Assembly (NCBI RefSeq): GCF_025244865.1
Contig: NZ_CP104272.1
Location: forward strand, 186,001-250,000
DNA length: 64,000 nucleotides
Source of the DNA: Arthrobacter sp. zg-Y1110
GTDB taxonomy: Bacteria; Actinomycetota; Actinomycetes; Actinomycetales; Micrococcaceae
Reading direction: 5' to 3'
Part shown: one piece after another, positions 63,526 through 64,000 of the stretch
Position numbering within the stretch: position 1 is the stretch's first letter
Layout: each line of letters begins with the position of its first letter
Notes under the pieces: model-generated
The model's input: the letters and a program-made list of their open reading frames with translations, nothing else
What the model was told of the DNA's origin: nothing
Database searches by the model: none
Translations under genes and position numbers: made by a program

Positions 63526-64000
63526 ATGCAATGGAGCAAGCTGGTACCGGGTAATCCGTGGCCGCACGACATGGTGATCCGAGTGAATGATCTTCCGCAC
63601 CACCTGACGCTCTTGCTCTTTGTCCGGGAGGCGTGGTCCCTCGCCCCTGATATCGACATCCCTCCGTTGCAGCCCGAACCTGATTGTGGACGTTCGCAAA
63701 TGCCTAACTCAGCAGATGCCTCCACGTGGGATATGCGCTGGAAAACGATTTGGAACGAGGCTTTGAATTGGTATGAGATCGAAGAGAGGGGGCACCTTCC
63801 CACGCCTGCCGAGATGCGCGAGTCCCAAGATCCCAGTCAGGGCTTGAACCCGTTCATCCCACCCTTCTGGACACAGCGGTACGAATGGGAGGGCCTTGAC
63901 CGAGACGCTTACCAGGCTTGGGAACAACGCCTAATGCCCAAGTTTCCGCACGATGGCGAACGCAGGAGTCTTCAAGCACTCATCCCTGCTTGGAAGAGCG
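63526..64000 (+). CDS. Trp-rich hypothetical protein, runs off the window
   Basis: An open frame of 158 codons without a stop before the window end. It starts at ATG 63526, with GGGGGTAGAG upstream, 67 bases after the deoxyribosyltransferase-like gene. The first residues MQWSKLVPGNPWPHDMVIRV are followed by many tryptophans (about 13 in the visible part) and segments such as PFWTQRYEWEGLDRDAYQAW. No domain is recognised. Together with the preceding gene it may form a two-gene accessory unit. Confidence 0.6.
   Translation, partial: MQWSKLVPGNPWPHDMVIRVNDLPHHLTLLLFVREAWSLAPDIDIPPLQPEPDCGRSQMPNSADASTWDMRWKTIWNEALNWYEIEERGHLPTPAEMRESQDPSQGLNPFIPPFWTQRYEWEGLDRDAYQAWEQRLMPKFPHDGERRSLQALIPAWKS

Overview
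The window is a high-GC actinobacterial chromosome segment. The 16S rRNA, the rRNA leader, DUF222/HNH, DUF3090/SCO1664-type genes and many GTG/TTG or leaderless starts all point to Micrococcaceae, most likely Arthrobacter or a close relative (inferred from remembered sequence features, not from a search).

Layout. 1-21 kb is ordinary core chromosome: small conserved genes, the purS-purQ-purL operon (3.8-7.2 kb, minus), a 3-methyladenine-glycosylase-annotated gene, a divergent TetR/hydrolase pair with palindromic operators, lysC, a two-gene ABC exporter, recR-dnaX, the SRP RNA and nagB. 21.2-27.7 kb is one rRNA operon (two promoters, 16S-23S-5S, no spacer tRNA) followed by a second, identical 5S gene. 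27.8-34 kb holds a TMEM175-like channel, tRNA-Ser(GGA), an ABC-ATPase/FtsX permease pair, and a divergent sensor kinase/response regulator that probably controls it. 34.1-37.9 kb is a compact operon of a FabL-type enoyl reductase, an acyl-adenylating ligase and a KAS II-type ketosynthase. 37.9-48 kb carries a duplicated-domain exported protein, PAP2, a DsbA-like lipoprotein, LysR, a DUF222/HNH gene, an MFS exporter and an MpaB-like oxygenase.

47.9-58.2 kb is a defence-type accessory region, all minus strand. It holds a Wadjet/MksBEF-like jetA-jetB-jetC operon that has no recognisable jetD nuclease gene, an EVE-like/HNH protein resembling type IV restriction enzymes, a Panacea (DUF4065) protein next to a two-TM GAF membrane protein, an orphan 199-aa protein and a decayed IS3-type transposase. 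From about 53.85 to 57.9 kb the GC content is visibly lower than in the flanks. The region ends in a decayed copy (57.88-58.17 kb) of the SCO1664/DUF3090 gene junction, whose intact version lies at 61.4-61.7 kb in the same orientation; poxB and a lipoprotein gene sit between the two copies. 60.8-62.9 kb is the phosphomutase-DUF3090-SCO1664 cluster. The last kilobase again looks accessory: a nucleoside-2-deoxyribosyltransferase-like gene and a Trp-rich ORF that runs off the window.

Strongest leads: the jetD-less condensin operon with a small membrane protein in its place, the GAF/Panacea pair, the FabL-ligase-ketosynthase operon, and the relic duplications marking island edges. No CRISPR array, prophage or intact insertion sequence was seen.
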